DNA from: Nocardioides daphniae
GTDB taxonomy: Bacteria > Actinomycetota > Actinomycetes > Propionibacteriales > Nocardioidaceae
Direction: 5' to 3'
Length of the DNA: 64,000 bases
NCBI RefSeq assembly: GCF_004777465.1
Contig: NZ_CP038462.1
Coordinates: 372,001 to 436,000 of the forward strand
How positions within the stretch are numbered: the stretch's first letter is position 1; every line of letters begins with the position of its first letter. Below are positions 17,405-25,939 of the stretch, one piece after another. Under the pieces are notes generated by a model. It did not search any database. It was not told the origin of the DNA and saw nothing but the letters and a program-made list of their open reading frames with translations. The translations under genes and the position numbers were made by a program.

Positions 17405-20305
17405 TTGCTGCTCGTGATCGCCGCGCTGTTCCTCCTCGCGGCGGTCTGCCCGTGGGCGTTACTGCGAGCGGGTCGTCGAGCTTTCCTGCCGATCGCCGCC
17501 GTGCCCCTGGCCGGGACGGTGTGGCTGGCGACGTACGGGCCCTCGGTCGCCGAGGGCGAGGTGCACACCCAGGTCGTGCAGTGGGTGCCCTCGATCAACC
17601 TCGAGCTCGCCTTCGCGATGGGCACCCTGCAGTGGGTGCTCGCGATGATCGTGCTCGGCATCGGTGCCGTGGTGCTGGCCTACTGCCGATGGTACTTCCA
17701 CGACGACAGCGCCGGGGTGCCGCGCTTCGCGGGCGTGCTGGTCGCCTTCATCGCCGCGATGCTCGGCCTCGTCCTGGCCGACGACCTGCTCCTGCTGTAC
17801 GTCTTCTGGGAGCTCACCACGGTCTTCTCGTTCCTGCTGGTGGGCCACGACCCCACCCGACGCAGCGCCCGCCAGGCCGCGATCCAGGCGCTGATGGTGA
17901 CCACGCTCGGTGGCCTGGCGATGCTGGTCGGAGCCCTTGCGCTGGCCCACCAGGCCGGCACGATGCGGATCAGCGAGATCCTGGCCGACCCGCCCAGCGG
18001 CACGCTGGTCACCGTCGGCGTGATGCTGCTGCTCGTCGGCGCCCTGTCGAAGTCGGCGCTCTTCCCCTTCCACTTCTGGTTGCCCGCGGCGATGGCCGCG
18101 CCCGCCCCGGTGAGCGCCTACCTGCACGCGGCGTCGATGGTGAAGGCCGGCGTCTACCTGGTCGCACTGCTCGCCCCCGCCTTCGCCGACGTGCCCGGAT
18201 GGCGCCCCACGCTCGTCGGGCTCGGCCTGCTGACGATGCTCATCGGCGGCCTGCGGGCGCTGCGGCAGAACGACCTCAAGCTGCTGCTCGCCTTCGGCAC
18301 CGTCAGCCAGCTTGGTTTCATGGTGCTGGTCCTGGGGCTCGGCACCCGCTCGGCGATGCTCGCCGGCTTGGGCTTGGTCGTGGCGCACGCGCTCTTCAAG
18401 GCCACGCTCTTCCTGGTCGTCGGCCTCATCGACCGCACCACCGGAACCCGCGACCTGCGCAAGCTCACCGGCCTCGGCCGCCGGATGCCGTGGGTCGCCG
18501 CGGCCGCCGCGCTCGCCGCCGCCTCGATGGCCGGCATCCCGCCGCTGGTCGGCTACGTCGCCAAGGAGAGCGTCTTCGTGGCGCTCGTCGACGTCGCCGA
18601 CTACGGCGAGGGCACCGGCATGGAGGGCGTGCTGGGCTGGCTGCTGCTGGTCGGCGTCCTGCTGGGCTCGGTGCTCACCGTCGCCTACTCCGCCCGCTTC
18701 GTCTGGGGTGCCTTCGCCGACCGCGAGGTCACCGAGGAGGTGCGGGTCACCGACGTGCCCGTCGGCTTCGCGGCCGGCCCGGTCCTGCTGGCCGCCCTCG
18801 GCCTCGTCGCCGGCTTCCTCGGCAGCGCACTGACGTATGTCCTCGCGCCGCACGCCGAGCTCCTCCCGGAGGGTGCCCACCATGCCGAGCTCTCGCTGTG
18901 GCACGGGGTGGGGCTGCCGCTGGCCGCGACGGTCGTGGCGCTGGGGGTGGGTGCGCTGCTCTTCGTCGCTCGCGGCCCCGTCCAGACCCTCCAGGGCGCG
19001 CTGGCGCTCGACGTCTCCCTGGAGAACGGCTACCGCGCGACCATGCGCGGCCTCGACCGCTTCGCCGTCGAGCTGACCGCCGTCGTGCAGCGCGGTTCCG
19101 CGGCGGCGTACCTCGGCATCACCCTGCTCGTCGTGGTCCTGGTGCCGGGCTCGACGTTGCTGCGCACCTACGACTCCATCGACGTGCGGCTGTGGGACAC
19201 CCCCTACCAGGCGGTCGTCGGCGGCGTGATCATGCTCGCCGCGGTGATGGCCACCCGCTCGCGTCGCCGCCTGCGCGCGGTGCTGCTGGCCGGCGCCACC
19301 GGCTACGGCACCGCGGCGCTCTTCGTGCTGCACGGGGCGCCCGACCTGGCGCTGACCCAGGCGCTGGTCGAGACGCTGACCGTCGTGGTCTTCGTGCTGG
19401 CGCTGCGCCGGATGCCCGAGTACTTCACCGACCGGCCGCTGAGCGCACGCCGCTACTGGCGGGTGGCGCTGGGTGCCTCCGTCGGCCTGGTCGCCGCCGG
19501 TTTCATGCTGGTCGGCGCGAGCGCCCGCATCCACGAGCCCGTCTCCGCGGCCCTGCCGAGGCTGGCGGTCGACTACGGCGGCGGTGCCAACATCGTCAAC
19601 GTCATCCTCGTCGACACCCGCGCGTGGGACACCTTCGGTGAGATCGCCGTCCTGGTCGCCGCCGGCACCGGCGTGGCCAGCCTGATCTTCCTCGACGTCC
19701 GTGGCACCGGCATCCGCCGCGTCCACGAGATCCCCTTCCCCGAGGGTGTCTCCAAGCAGCCGACCGCGCCGGGCCGCCGGGTGTGGCTGCCCGCGCCGCG
19801 CACCATGACCCCGGACAAGCGCTCGATCATCTTCGAGGTCATCACCCGGCTGCTCTTCCACACGATCATCGTCTTCAGCGTCTACCTGCTCTTCGCTGGC
19901 CACAACGCGCCCGGCGGCGGCTTCGCCGGCGGCCTGACCGCGGGCCTGGCGCTGGTCCTGCGCTACCTGGCGGGCGGGCGCTACGAGCTCGACGAGGCCG
20001 CCCCCATCGACGCCGGCAAGGTGATCGGTGCCGGGCTCGCCTTCGCCGCCCTGGCCGCCGTCGTCCCGCTGGCCTTCGGAGGCACCGTCCTGCAGTCCGC
20101 GATCGTCGACCTCACCGTGCCGCTGATCGGCAAGGTCCACCTGGTCTCCTCCGCGCTCTTCGACGTCGGCGTCTACCTGGTCGTGCTCGGCCTGGTCCTC
20201 GACCTGCTGCGCGGCCTCGGCTCGCAGATCGACCGGCAGATCGTGAAGGTCCAGCGCGCGGCTGCCGAAGCAGCGGCCGAGGCGGCCGAGGGGAGTGCCC
20301 GATGA
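17405..20305 (+). CDS. mrpA: Mrp Na+/H+ antiporter subunit A fused to subunit B
   Basis: 966 residues. The first 740 or so form MrpA, a NuoL-like proton channel with about 20 helices; ALFPFHFWLPAAMAAPAPVS and YLHAASMVKAGVYLVAL are the proton-pumping signature and LKLLLAFGTVSQLGF follows. Residues about 800-950 are the MrpB domain (FHTIIVFSVYLLFAGHNAPG, GGFAGGLTAGLALVL). The A-B fusion is common in actinobacteria. The start is a TTG at 17405 after GAGAGG; a GTG three codons later is possible. A TAGGAT -10-like hexamer is at 17357-17362. Heads an operon of six genes with stop/start overlaps. Confidence 0.95.
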   Translation: MLLVIAALFLLAAVCPWALLRAGRRAFLPIAAVPLAGTVWLATYGPSVAEGEVHTQVVQWVPSINLELAFAMGTLQWVLAMIVLGIGAVVLAYCRWYFHDDSAGVPRFAGVLVAFIAAMLGLVLADDLLLLYVFWELTTVFSFLLVGHDPTRRSARQAAIQALMVTTLGGLAMLVGALALAHQAGTMRISEILADPPSGTLVTVGVMLLLVGALSKSALFPFHFWLPAAMAAPAPVSAYLHAASMVKAGVYLVALLAPAFADVPGWRPTLVGLGLLTMLIGGLRALRQNDLKLLLAFGTVSQLGFMVLVLGLGTRSAMLAGLGLVVAHALFKATLFLVVGLIDRTTGTRDLRKLTGLGRRMPWVAAAAALAAASMAGIPPLVGYVAKESVFVALVDVADYGEGTGMEGVLGWLLLVGVLLGSVLTVAYSARFVWGAFADREVTEEVRVTDVPVGFAAGPVLLAALGLVAGFLGSALTYVLAPHAELLPEGAHHAELSLWHGVGLPLAATVVALGVGALLFVARGPVQTLQGALALDVSLENGYRATMRGLDRFAVELTAVVQRGSAAAYLGITLLVVVLVPGSTLLRTYDSIDVRLWDTPYQAVVGGVIMLAAVMATRSRRRLRAVLLAGATGYGTAALFVLHGAPDLALTQALVETLTVVVFVLALRRMPEYFTDRPLSARRYWRVALGASVGLVAAGFMLVGASARIHEPVSAALPRLAVDYGGGANIVNVILVDTRAWDTFGEIAVLVAAGTGVASLIFLDVRGTGIRRVHEIPFPEGVSKQPTAPGRRVWLPAPRTMTPDKRSIIFEVITRLLFHTIIVFSVYLLFAGHNAPGGGFAGGLTAGLALVLRYLAGGRYELDEAAPIDAGKVIGAGLAFAALAAVVPLAFGGTVLQSAIVDLTVPLIGKVHLVSSALFDVGVYLVVLGLVLDLLRGLGSQIDRQIVKVQRAAAEAAAEAAEGSAR

Positions 20306-21027
20306 GCGCCACGACGACCGTCGAGACCCTGGTCCGTGCCGCCGGCGGCGGAGGCGGCACCGTCGCCCCCACCGGCGACGTCAACCTCACCCTCGTCGCG
20401 ATCTCGGCCGGCCTGATCGGCTGCGGGGTCTACCTTCTGCTCGAGCGCAGCCTCTCGCGGGTGCTGGTCGGCCTGGTGATGATGGGCAACGGCGTCAGCC
20501 TCGGCTTCCTGGTCGCCGGGGGACCGGCGGGCGAGGCGCCGATCGTCGACGGCGACGCGGGGACGTACGTCGACCCCCTGCCGCAGGCGATGGTGCTCAC
20601 CGCGATCGTGATCATGCTGGCGACGGTCTCGTTCGTGCTGGCGATGGCCTACCGCTCCTGGCAGCTCGCCGGCCACGACGACGTGCAGGACGACGTCGAG
20701 GACGCCCTCATCCGCCGGATGGCCGCCAAGGACATCGAGTCCGACTCCTTCCGCGCCGAGACCACCGAGGACGTCGAGCAGCTCGACCTGGCCTCCGACT
20801 TCACCGTCGCCGAGCTCGCCGAGGCCGCCGAGGCGGCCGAGCGGGCCGAGGCCCAACGGCTCCTGGCCGAGCAGCACGCCGCCGAGCAGGAGGCCGCTGC
20901 CCGCTGGGCCGAGGAGAAGGCCGCGCAGGAGCGCGAGGCCCAACGGGCCAAGGGCGAGAAGCACGCCGGCCAGAGCGACCCGCACGACCAGCATGACCAG
21001 CCCGGCGACGAGGAGGACGAGAAGTGA
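20302..21027 (+). CDS. mrpC: Mrp antiporter subunit C with long charged C-terminal extension
   Basis: 241 residues. Residues about 25-120 are MrpC, a NuoK-like protein with three helices (GVYLLLERSLSRVLVGLVMM, GVSLGFLV, QAMVLTAIVIMLATVSFVLA). Typical MrpC ends near residue 110-130; here a further 115 residues are acidic, then Ala/Glu/Arg-rich and helical (residues about 175-220, likely coiled coil), ending in an Asp/Glu/His tail. Its ATG overlaps the mrpA stop (ATGA) and its stop overlaps the mrpD GTG. The tail is probably cytoplasmic and may contact other subunits. Confidence 0.9.
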   Translation: MSATTTVETLVRAAGGGGGTVAPTGDVNLTLVAISAGLIGCGVYLLLERSLSRVLVGLVMMGNGVSLGFLVAGGPAGEAPIVDGDAGTYVDPLPQAMVLTAIVIMLATVSFVLAMAYRSWQLAGHDDVQDDVEDALIRRMAAKDIESDSFRAETTEDVEQLDLASDFTVAELAEAAEAAERAEAQRLLAEQHAAEQEAAARWAEEKAAQEREAQRAKGEKHAGQSDPHDQHDQPGDEEDEK

Positions 21028-22714
21028 ACTGGCTCGTCCCCTTCCCCGTCATCCTGCCGCTCCTGGGCGCCGGCCTCTCGCTCGTGCTCTCGGGGCGGCC
21101 GCGCCTCCAGCGCTGGCTCAGCGTCGCGGTCCTGCTGGCGATGGGCGTGGTCGCCGCGGTGCTCATGGTCCAGGCCGACACCTCCGGTCCGCAGACGCTG
21201 TGGGTCGGGGCGTGGCCGGAGACCGTCGGCATCGTGCTGGTGGCCGACCGCCTGGCCTCGCTGATGCTGCTGGTCAGCGCCGTCGTGACGCTGGCGGTCC
21301 TCGGCTACTCCATCGGTCAGGGCATGGTCGAGGACGAGGAGTCGGCGCCGCTGGCCGTCTACCACCCGACCTTCCTGGTGCTGGTGGCCGGCGTCGCCAA
21401 CGCGTTCCTGGCGGGCGACCTCTTCAACCTCTTCGTCTCCTTCGAGATGCTGCTCTTCGCGTCCTACGTGCTGCTCACCCTCGGCGGCACCGACGCGCGC
21501 ATCCGCGCCGGCACGATCTACGTCCTCGTCGCGCTGCTGTCGTCGTCGCTCTTCCTGATCACCCTGGCGGTGACCTACGCGACGACCGGCACCCTGACCC
21601 TGGCGCACCTGGGGGAGCGGCTGGCCCAGGTCGACCCCGACGTGTCGCTGATGATCCAGCTGCTCCTGCTGACGACCTTCGCGATCAAGGCGGCGGTCTT
21701 CCCGCTGTCGTTCTGGCTGCCCGACTCCTACCCGACCGCGCCTGCCCCGGTCACCGCGGTCTTCGCCGGCCTGCTGACGAAGGTCGGTGTCTACGCGATC
21801 CTGCGCATGCAGATGGTGCTCTTCCCCGACTCGCCGCTGACCGACCTGCTGCTGTGGGTGGCGCTGCTGACGATGCTGATCGGCATCCTCGGCGCCATCG
21901 CACAGAGCGACATCAAGCGCATGCTCTCCTTCACCCTGGTCAGCCACATCGGCTACCTGGTGCTCGGCATCGCGGTCAGCGGCCAGCACGGCGTCGCCGG
22001 CACCATCTTCTACGTCGTCCACACATCACCGTGCAGACCGCGCTCTTCCTGGTGGTCGGGCTCGTGGAGCGCCGCGCCGGCTCGACCTCGCTGCTGCGCA
22101 TCGGCGGCCTGGCCCGGATCGCCCCGCTGCTCGCGGTGCTCTTCTTCGTCCCTGCGATGAACCTGGCCGGCATCCCGCCCTTCTCCGGCTTCATCGGCAA
22201 GGTGGGCCTGATCCAGGCGACCATCGACCTCGGCACCCCGCTCGCCTGGGCGCTGGTCGTCGGCGGCGTGCTGACCAGCCTGCTCACCCTGTACGCGGTC
22301 GCGAAGACCTGGTCGGTCGTCTTCTGGCGCACGCCGGAGGAGGCGCACGAGGCGCTGGTCGAGCTCAACGCGCTCGACGCGCAGCCGTCGCTGTCGCGGC
22401 GTACGCGTGCCACCGAGCACCGCGGCCACCTGCACACCCCCGACGGCGTGGTCCCGGCCGCCAACATCGCGGAGGCCCAGCAGGTCACCGACGCCGACGT
22501 CGACGAGATGGACTTCCACCAGCTGATCGCCACCGACCGTGACACCAAGCACCTGCCGATCAGCATGCTCGGCCCCGCCGCCACGCTGGTCGCGGTCACG
22601 GTGGCGCTGACCGTGGTCGCCGGCCCGCTCTACGCCTACAGCGAGCGGGCGGGCGCCGACCTCGTCGAGGGCCGCGCCTACGTCGAGGCCGTGCTGGGCG
22701 GTGACGACCGATGA
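21024..22714 (+). CDS. mrpD: Mrp antiporter subunit D (frameshifted)
   Basis: Restored length about 563 residues; NuoM/N-like proton-translocating subunit. Intact signatures: FNLFVSFEMLLFASYVLL, AAVFPLSFWLPDSYPTAPAP, GLLTKVGVYAILRM. At about 22023 a C is missing: GTCGTCCA(C)CACATCACC, which separates IFYVVH from HITVQTALFLVVGLVERRAG. The rest of subunit D continues normally, with a charged loop of about 80 residues before the last helix. A loss in a core subunit of an otherwise perfect operon is most easily a sequencing error. The GTG start overlaps the mrpC stop and the stop overlaps the mrpE ATG. Confidence 0.9.
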
Positions 22715-23265
22715 GCCCGCAGATGCGCACGACCCGCAGCGGCAAGCTCCGCCCGGCGCGCTACCGCGCGATCCAGCCGTGGCCGATGCTGTGGCTGGTC
22801 CTCTTCTGGGTGGGCCTGTGGGGCACCTGGTCGCCCGGCATCGTGCTGCTCGGCGTGGTCGTCGCCGCGCTGGCGTCGTACGCCTTCCCGCTGCCGCCGG
22901 TCTCGATCGGCGCGCGCGTGCGGCTGCTGCCGCTGGCGTGGCTGGTGCTGCACTTCCTGTACGACGTGGTGAAGGCCAGCGTGCTGGTCTCGATCGTGGT
23001 GCTGCGACGCCGACCGGTGCGCAACGCGATCGTCACCGTCGACCTGCAGTCCGACTCCGACTTCGTGCTGACCGCGGTGGGCGCGATGCTCACGCTGGTG
23101 CCGGGGTCGATCATCGTGGAGGCGCGACGCTCCACGCACACCCTCTTCCTGCACGTGCTCGACGTCGACGACGTCGCCGGCGCGGAGGCATTCCGTCAGC
23201 AGGCCCTGGCCGTGGAGGAGCGCTTCCTGGCCGCCTTCGAACCGATCCCGGAGGAGGCGCGATGA
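22711..23265 (+). CDS. mrpE: Mrp antiporter subunit E
   Basis: 184 residues. Two or three N-terminal membrane helices (MLWLVLFWVGLWGTWSPGIV) followed by the MrpE cytoplasmic domain: FLYDVVKASVLVSIVVL, LTAVGAMLTLVPGSIIVEA and HTLFLHVLDVDD. An N-terminal basic tail of about 20 residues is present. The start ATG overlaps the mrpD stop by ATGA. Structural subunit of the Mrp complex, needed for assembly in characterised systems. Confidence 0.9.
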   Translation: MSPQMRTTRSGKLRPARYRAIQPWPMLWLVLFWVGLWGTWSPGIVLLGVVVAALASYAFPLPPVSIGARVRLLPLAWLVLHFLYDVVKASVLVSIVVLRRRPVRNAIVTVDLQSDSDFVLTAVGAMLTLVPGSIIVEARRSTHTLFLHVLDVDDVAGAEAFRQQALAVEERFLAAFEPIPEEAR

Positions 23266-23576
23266 CCCCGATGGGTGTGGTCCTGCTGGTCTCGGCGGCG
23301 CTGCTCACCGTCGCTGCCGTGCTGGTGGTGGTGCGGATGACCGTCGGCCCGACGATCCTCGACCGCTCGATGGCCCTCGACGTGCTGATGTCGGTGATGG
23401 TCTGCGCGGTCGCGCTCAAGTCGATCCAGCGCGAGGAGACCTGGTCGTTGCCGATGCTGCTGGTGCTGGCGATGGTCGGCTTCGTCGGCGCGGTCTCGAT
23501 CGCCCGGTTCGCCAGCGGCACCGAGGACGAGGAGGCGCGTGACGACGACGACGCCCGTGAGGGGGAGGAGCGGTGA
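23262..23576 (+). CDS. mrpF: Mrp antiporter subunit F
   Basis: 104 residues with three membrane helices. MTVGPTILDRSMALDVL is the MrpF/PhaF signature (conserved Gly-Pro and Asp-Arg). The C-terminal 20 residues are very acidic (GTEDEEARDDDDAREGEE), like the tail of MrpC. Overlaps mrpE by ATGA and mrpG by GTGATG. Confidence 0.9.
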   Translation: MTPMGVVLLVSAALLTVAAVLVVVRMTVGPTILDRSMALDVLMSVMVCAVALKSIQREETWSLPMLLVLAMVGFVGAVSIARFASGTEDEEARDDDDAREGEER

Positions 23577-23953
23577 TGGACGGAGTCGACGCTGCTGCCG
23601 TGATGGACGTCGCCTCGGCGGTGCTGCTGCTGGTGGGCTCGGTCTTCGCGCTCATCGCCGCCATCGGCGTGGTGCGCCTGCCCGACCTGCTCAGCCGGAT
23701 GCACGCCGCCACCAAGCCCCAGGTGATCGGCCTGATGCTGGTGGTCTCCGGGTTGGCGCTGCGCCTGCGTGACCCGTCGGTCCTGGCGATCCTGCTCTTC
23801 GTGGTGATCCTGCAGATGGCGACCAGCGTGGTGTCGAGCCACATGGTGGCGCGGGCCTCCTTCCGCGCCGGCCACGTGCGGAAGGACCTGCTGGTCGTCG
23901 ACGAGCTGAGCGACGAGCTCACCGACGGGTTGGACCACCGCGGCGCGCCGTAG
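23573..23953 (+). CDS. mrpG: Mrp antiporter subunit G
   Basis: 126 residues with three membrane helices; VVRLPDLLSRMHAATKPQVI is the MrpG hallmark, followed by the helix ILLFVVILQMATSVVSSHMV. The start is GTG 23573 or the ATG directly after it, overlapping the mrpF stop. Last gene of the operon, ending 9 bases before the convergent nitroreductase stop with no room for a long terminator. The complex exchanges Na+ for protons for pH and salt homeostasis. Confidence 0.9.
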   Translation: MMDGVDAAAVMDVASAVLLLVGSVFALIAAIGVVRLPDLLSRMHAATKPQVIGLMLVVSGLALRLRDPSVLAILLFVVILQMATSVVSSHMVARASFRAGHVRKDLLVVDELSDELTDGLDHRGAP

Positions 23954-23962
23954 CCCCGCACC

Positions 23963-24562
23963 TCACCACTGACCACGGTGGACGACCTCGTCCACCGGCC
24001 TGCGCGGCCGCCGGGTGGGCGAGCCGCGCCGCGGTGCCTCGGCCGGGTGGCCGATCGCCACGGCGCCGATCGGGGCGTACGCCGCCGGCACGCCGAACTC
24101 GGCACGGAAGGCCTCGACCTGCTCCACCGGGATCCCGAAGAAGCAGGCGCCCAGCCCCTCGTCGACGGCGGTGAGCAACACCATCAGCGACGCCATCCCG
24201 GTGTCGACGAACCAGTACGGCGCGACCCAGCGGCCCTCGTCGCGGTCGGTCCAGCCCTTGTCGGGCTCGGCGTAGCGGTCGAGGTAGGCGTCCTTGTGGG
24301 CCAGCGGCACCACGATCGCCGGAGCGCTGCGCATGCCGCGCAGCCAGGCGTTGTCGGCGTCGGGGTCGGGCGAGGTGGCGCGCCAGAAGCGGGCGACGTC
24401 GTCGGGGGTGTCGAGGCGCAGGAAGGCCCAGCCCTGCGAGAAGCCGGCGCTCGGGGCGCGGGTCGCGTGGTCGAGCATCCGGTCGAGCGCCGCGGGCGGC
24501 ACGGGCTCGGCGGTGAACGAGCGGACCATGCGTCGGCGGCGTACGACCTCGCGGAACTCCAT
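23963..24562 (-). CDS. Nitroreductase-family FMN protein
   Basis: 199 residues. N-terminal FREVVRRRRMVRSFTAEPVP is the usual FMN-contact start (R-x-M-R-x-F), ATRAPSAGFSQGWAFLRLD binds the flavin phosphate, and MASLMVLLTAVDEGLGACFF is the second flavin segment. PIGAVAIGHPAEAPRRGS ends the core, and a basic tail follows. Possibly an NAD(P)H- or F420H2-dependent oxidoreductase; substrate unknown. Divergent from the hut M20-hutF-hutI operon. The hut palindrome lies 17 bases upstream of this ATG, so it may also be under hut control. Confidence 0.8.
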   Translation of the reverse strand: MEFREVVRRRRMVRSFTAEPVPPAALDRMLDHATRAPSAGFSQGWAFLRLDTPDDVARFWRATSPDPDADNAWLRGMRSAPAIVVPLAHKDAYLDRYAEPDKGWTDRDEGRWVAPYWFVDTGMASLMVLLTAVDEGLGACFFGIPVEQVEAFRAEFGVPAAYAPIGAVAIGHPAEAPRRGSPTRRPRRPVDEVVHRGQW

Positions 24563-24579
24563 GCGCCCATCCTCGCCGA

Positions 24580-24593
24580 TCTCGGATCCGAGA
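24580..24593. promoter_or_regulatory. Palindromic operator, copy 3 (upstream of M20-hutF-hutI)
   Basis: TCTCGGATCCGAGA, the same 14-bp perfect palindrome as at hutH and hutU (the outer base pair differs here). The next downstream ATG, at 24650, is 56 bases away, matching the 54- and 47-base operator-to-start gaps at the other two sites, although the gene itself starts later at 24693. Confidence 0.8.
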
Positions 24594-24645
24594 CTCCGGG
24601 CGTGGCCCCGGTCGTTGACCGACGGGGCGGCGGAGGGTTGGCTGT

Positions 24646-24704
24646 GCGCATGAGGTCGAGGCGCATGGGGTCAAGCGCATGAGGTCGAGCGCATGAGGTT
24701 CGAG
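24646..24704 (+). repeat. Four tandem GCGCATGAGGTCGA units at the start of the hut operon
   Basis: Units at 24646-24660, 24661-24674, 24675-24688 and 24689-24704, of 14-16 bases with small changes, each carrying ATGAGG or ATGGGG. The fourth contains the start codon of the M20 gene. Because the period is not a multiple of three, the first and third units open mini-frames of 10 and 5 codons (24650-24682 and 24679-24696) that each end in an ATGA overlap with the next start. Confidence 0.7.
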
Positions 24705-25926
24705 GCGATGTGGAAGGACCTGGCGCCGCTGGGTCGCGCGGCGCACGGGGGCTACTTCCGCCAGCCCTTCACCGCCGTCGACCACGAGCTGCGGCACTGG
24801 TTCCGCACGGCCGCGGAGGACCGGTCGATGACCGTCGAGGAGGACGACTTCGGCAACCTCGTCGCCTGGTGGGGCGGTGTCGCGACCGCCGAGCGGCCCG
24901 GGCTGCTGACCGGCTCGCACCTCGACTCGGTGCTCGACGGAGGGGCGTACGACGGCCCGCTCGGCGTGGTCTCCGCGTTCGCCGCGGTCGACCTGCTGCA
25001 GGCGCGCGGCGTGGTGCCGATCCGCCCGCTCGGGGTGGCCGCCTTCGCCGAGGAGGAGGGGTCGCGTCGGGGTGGCCTGCCTGGGCTCGCGGCTGGCCAC
25101 CGGCGCCTGGTCGTGGGAGGAGGCCCGCAAGCTGCGTGACCGCGACGGGGTCTGGCTGCGCGACGCGATGGCCTCGGTGCTGGCCCACCCGGGTGGCACC
25201 GACGCCGACCACCTCACCCGCCGTGACCCGCACGAGCGGCGACGCGCGTGGGTGGCGCGCGTGGCGGCGTACGTCGAGCTCCACGTCGAGCAGGGACGCG
25301 ACCTCGTCGAGCGGGGGGCCGCGGTCGGGCTCGGCAGCGGGATCTGGCCGCACGGGCGCTACCGCTTCGACTTCACCGGGCAGGCCAACCACGCCGGGAC
25401 GACCCGGATGGAGGACCGCCACGACCCGATGCTGACCTATGCGATGACCGCCCTGGCGGCCAACAAGCAGGCGCGGCTGGGCGGTCACCGGGCCACCTTC
25501 GGCCGGATCGAGGTGGCGCCCAACGGCACCAACGCCGTGCCCTCGCGGGTGACCGCGTGGCTGGACGCGCGCGCCGCGACGACGCCCGCGCTGCAGGAGC
25601 TGGTGGCGACCGTCAGCGACCAGGCCGAGCAGCGGGCCGGGCGCGACGGCACCGCGCTGGTCGTCACGCCCGAGTCGGTGAGCGCGGAGGTCACCTTCGA
25701 TGCGGCGCTGACCGAGCTGGCGGGGGAGGGCCACCGGTGGCCGGTGATCCCGACGGCGGCCGGCCACGACGCCGGCGTGGTGGCGCAGGCCGGGGTGCCG
25801 ACCGCGATGCTGTTCGTCCGCAACCCGACCGGGATCTCGCACTCGCCCGACGAGCGCGCCGAGACCGAGGACTGCCTGGCCGGCGTCGAGGCGCTGGCCG
25901 ACGTGCTGGAGCGGTTGCTGCGGTGA
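24693..25926 (+). CDS. M20 amidohydrolase (allantoate amidohydrolase / N-carbamoyl-amino-acid hydrolase type) of the hut operon (frameshifted)
   Basis: Restored length about 411 residues. N-terminal part: LLTGSHLDSVLDGGAYDGPL (metal-binding His and Asp), then AAFAEEEGSR (catalytic Glu). Near 25057 two bases are missing, after which GVACLGSRLATGAWSW continues; relatives read EEGSRFGVACLGSRL here. The later ELHVEQGRDL, GQANHAGTTRMEDRHDP and TAAGHDAGVVAQ fit the family. First gene of the operon with hutF and hutI, 13 bases before hutF, and preceded by a hut operator. No hutG is present, so I infer it removes formate from N-formylglutamate, or acts on formiminoglutamate. True allantoate hydrolysis is less likely here. 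Confidence 0.8.
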
Positions 25927-25939
25927 GCGGCGTGGGGCG

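Noticed and set aside
17459-20140. An 893-codon minus-strand frame
   Set aside because: Exact antisense of mrpA; Gln/His/Arg-rich composition typical of shadow frames in GC-rich DNA.
1726-24593. The shared palindrome as a mere BamHI-type restriction or methylation motif
   Set aside because: The identity extends to 14 bp around GGATCC and coincides with hut genes at all three sites, which a six-base motif would not explain.
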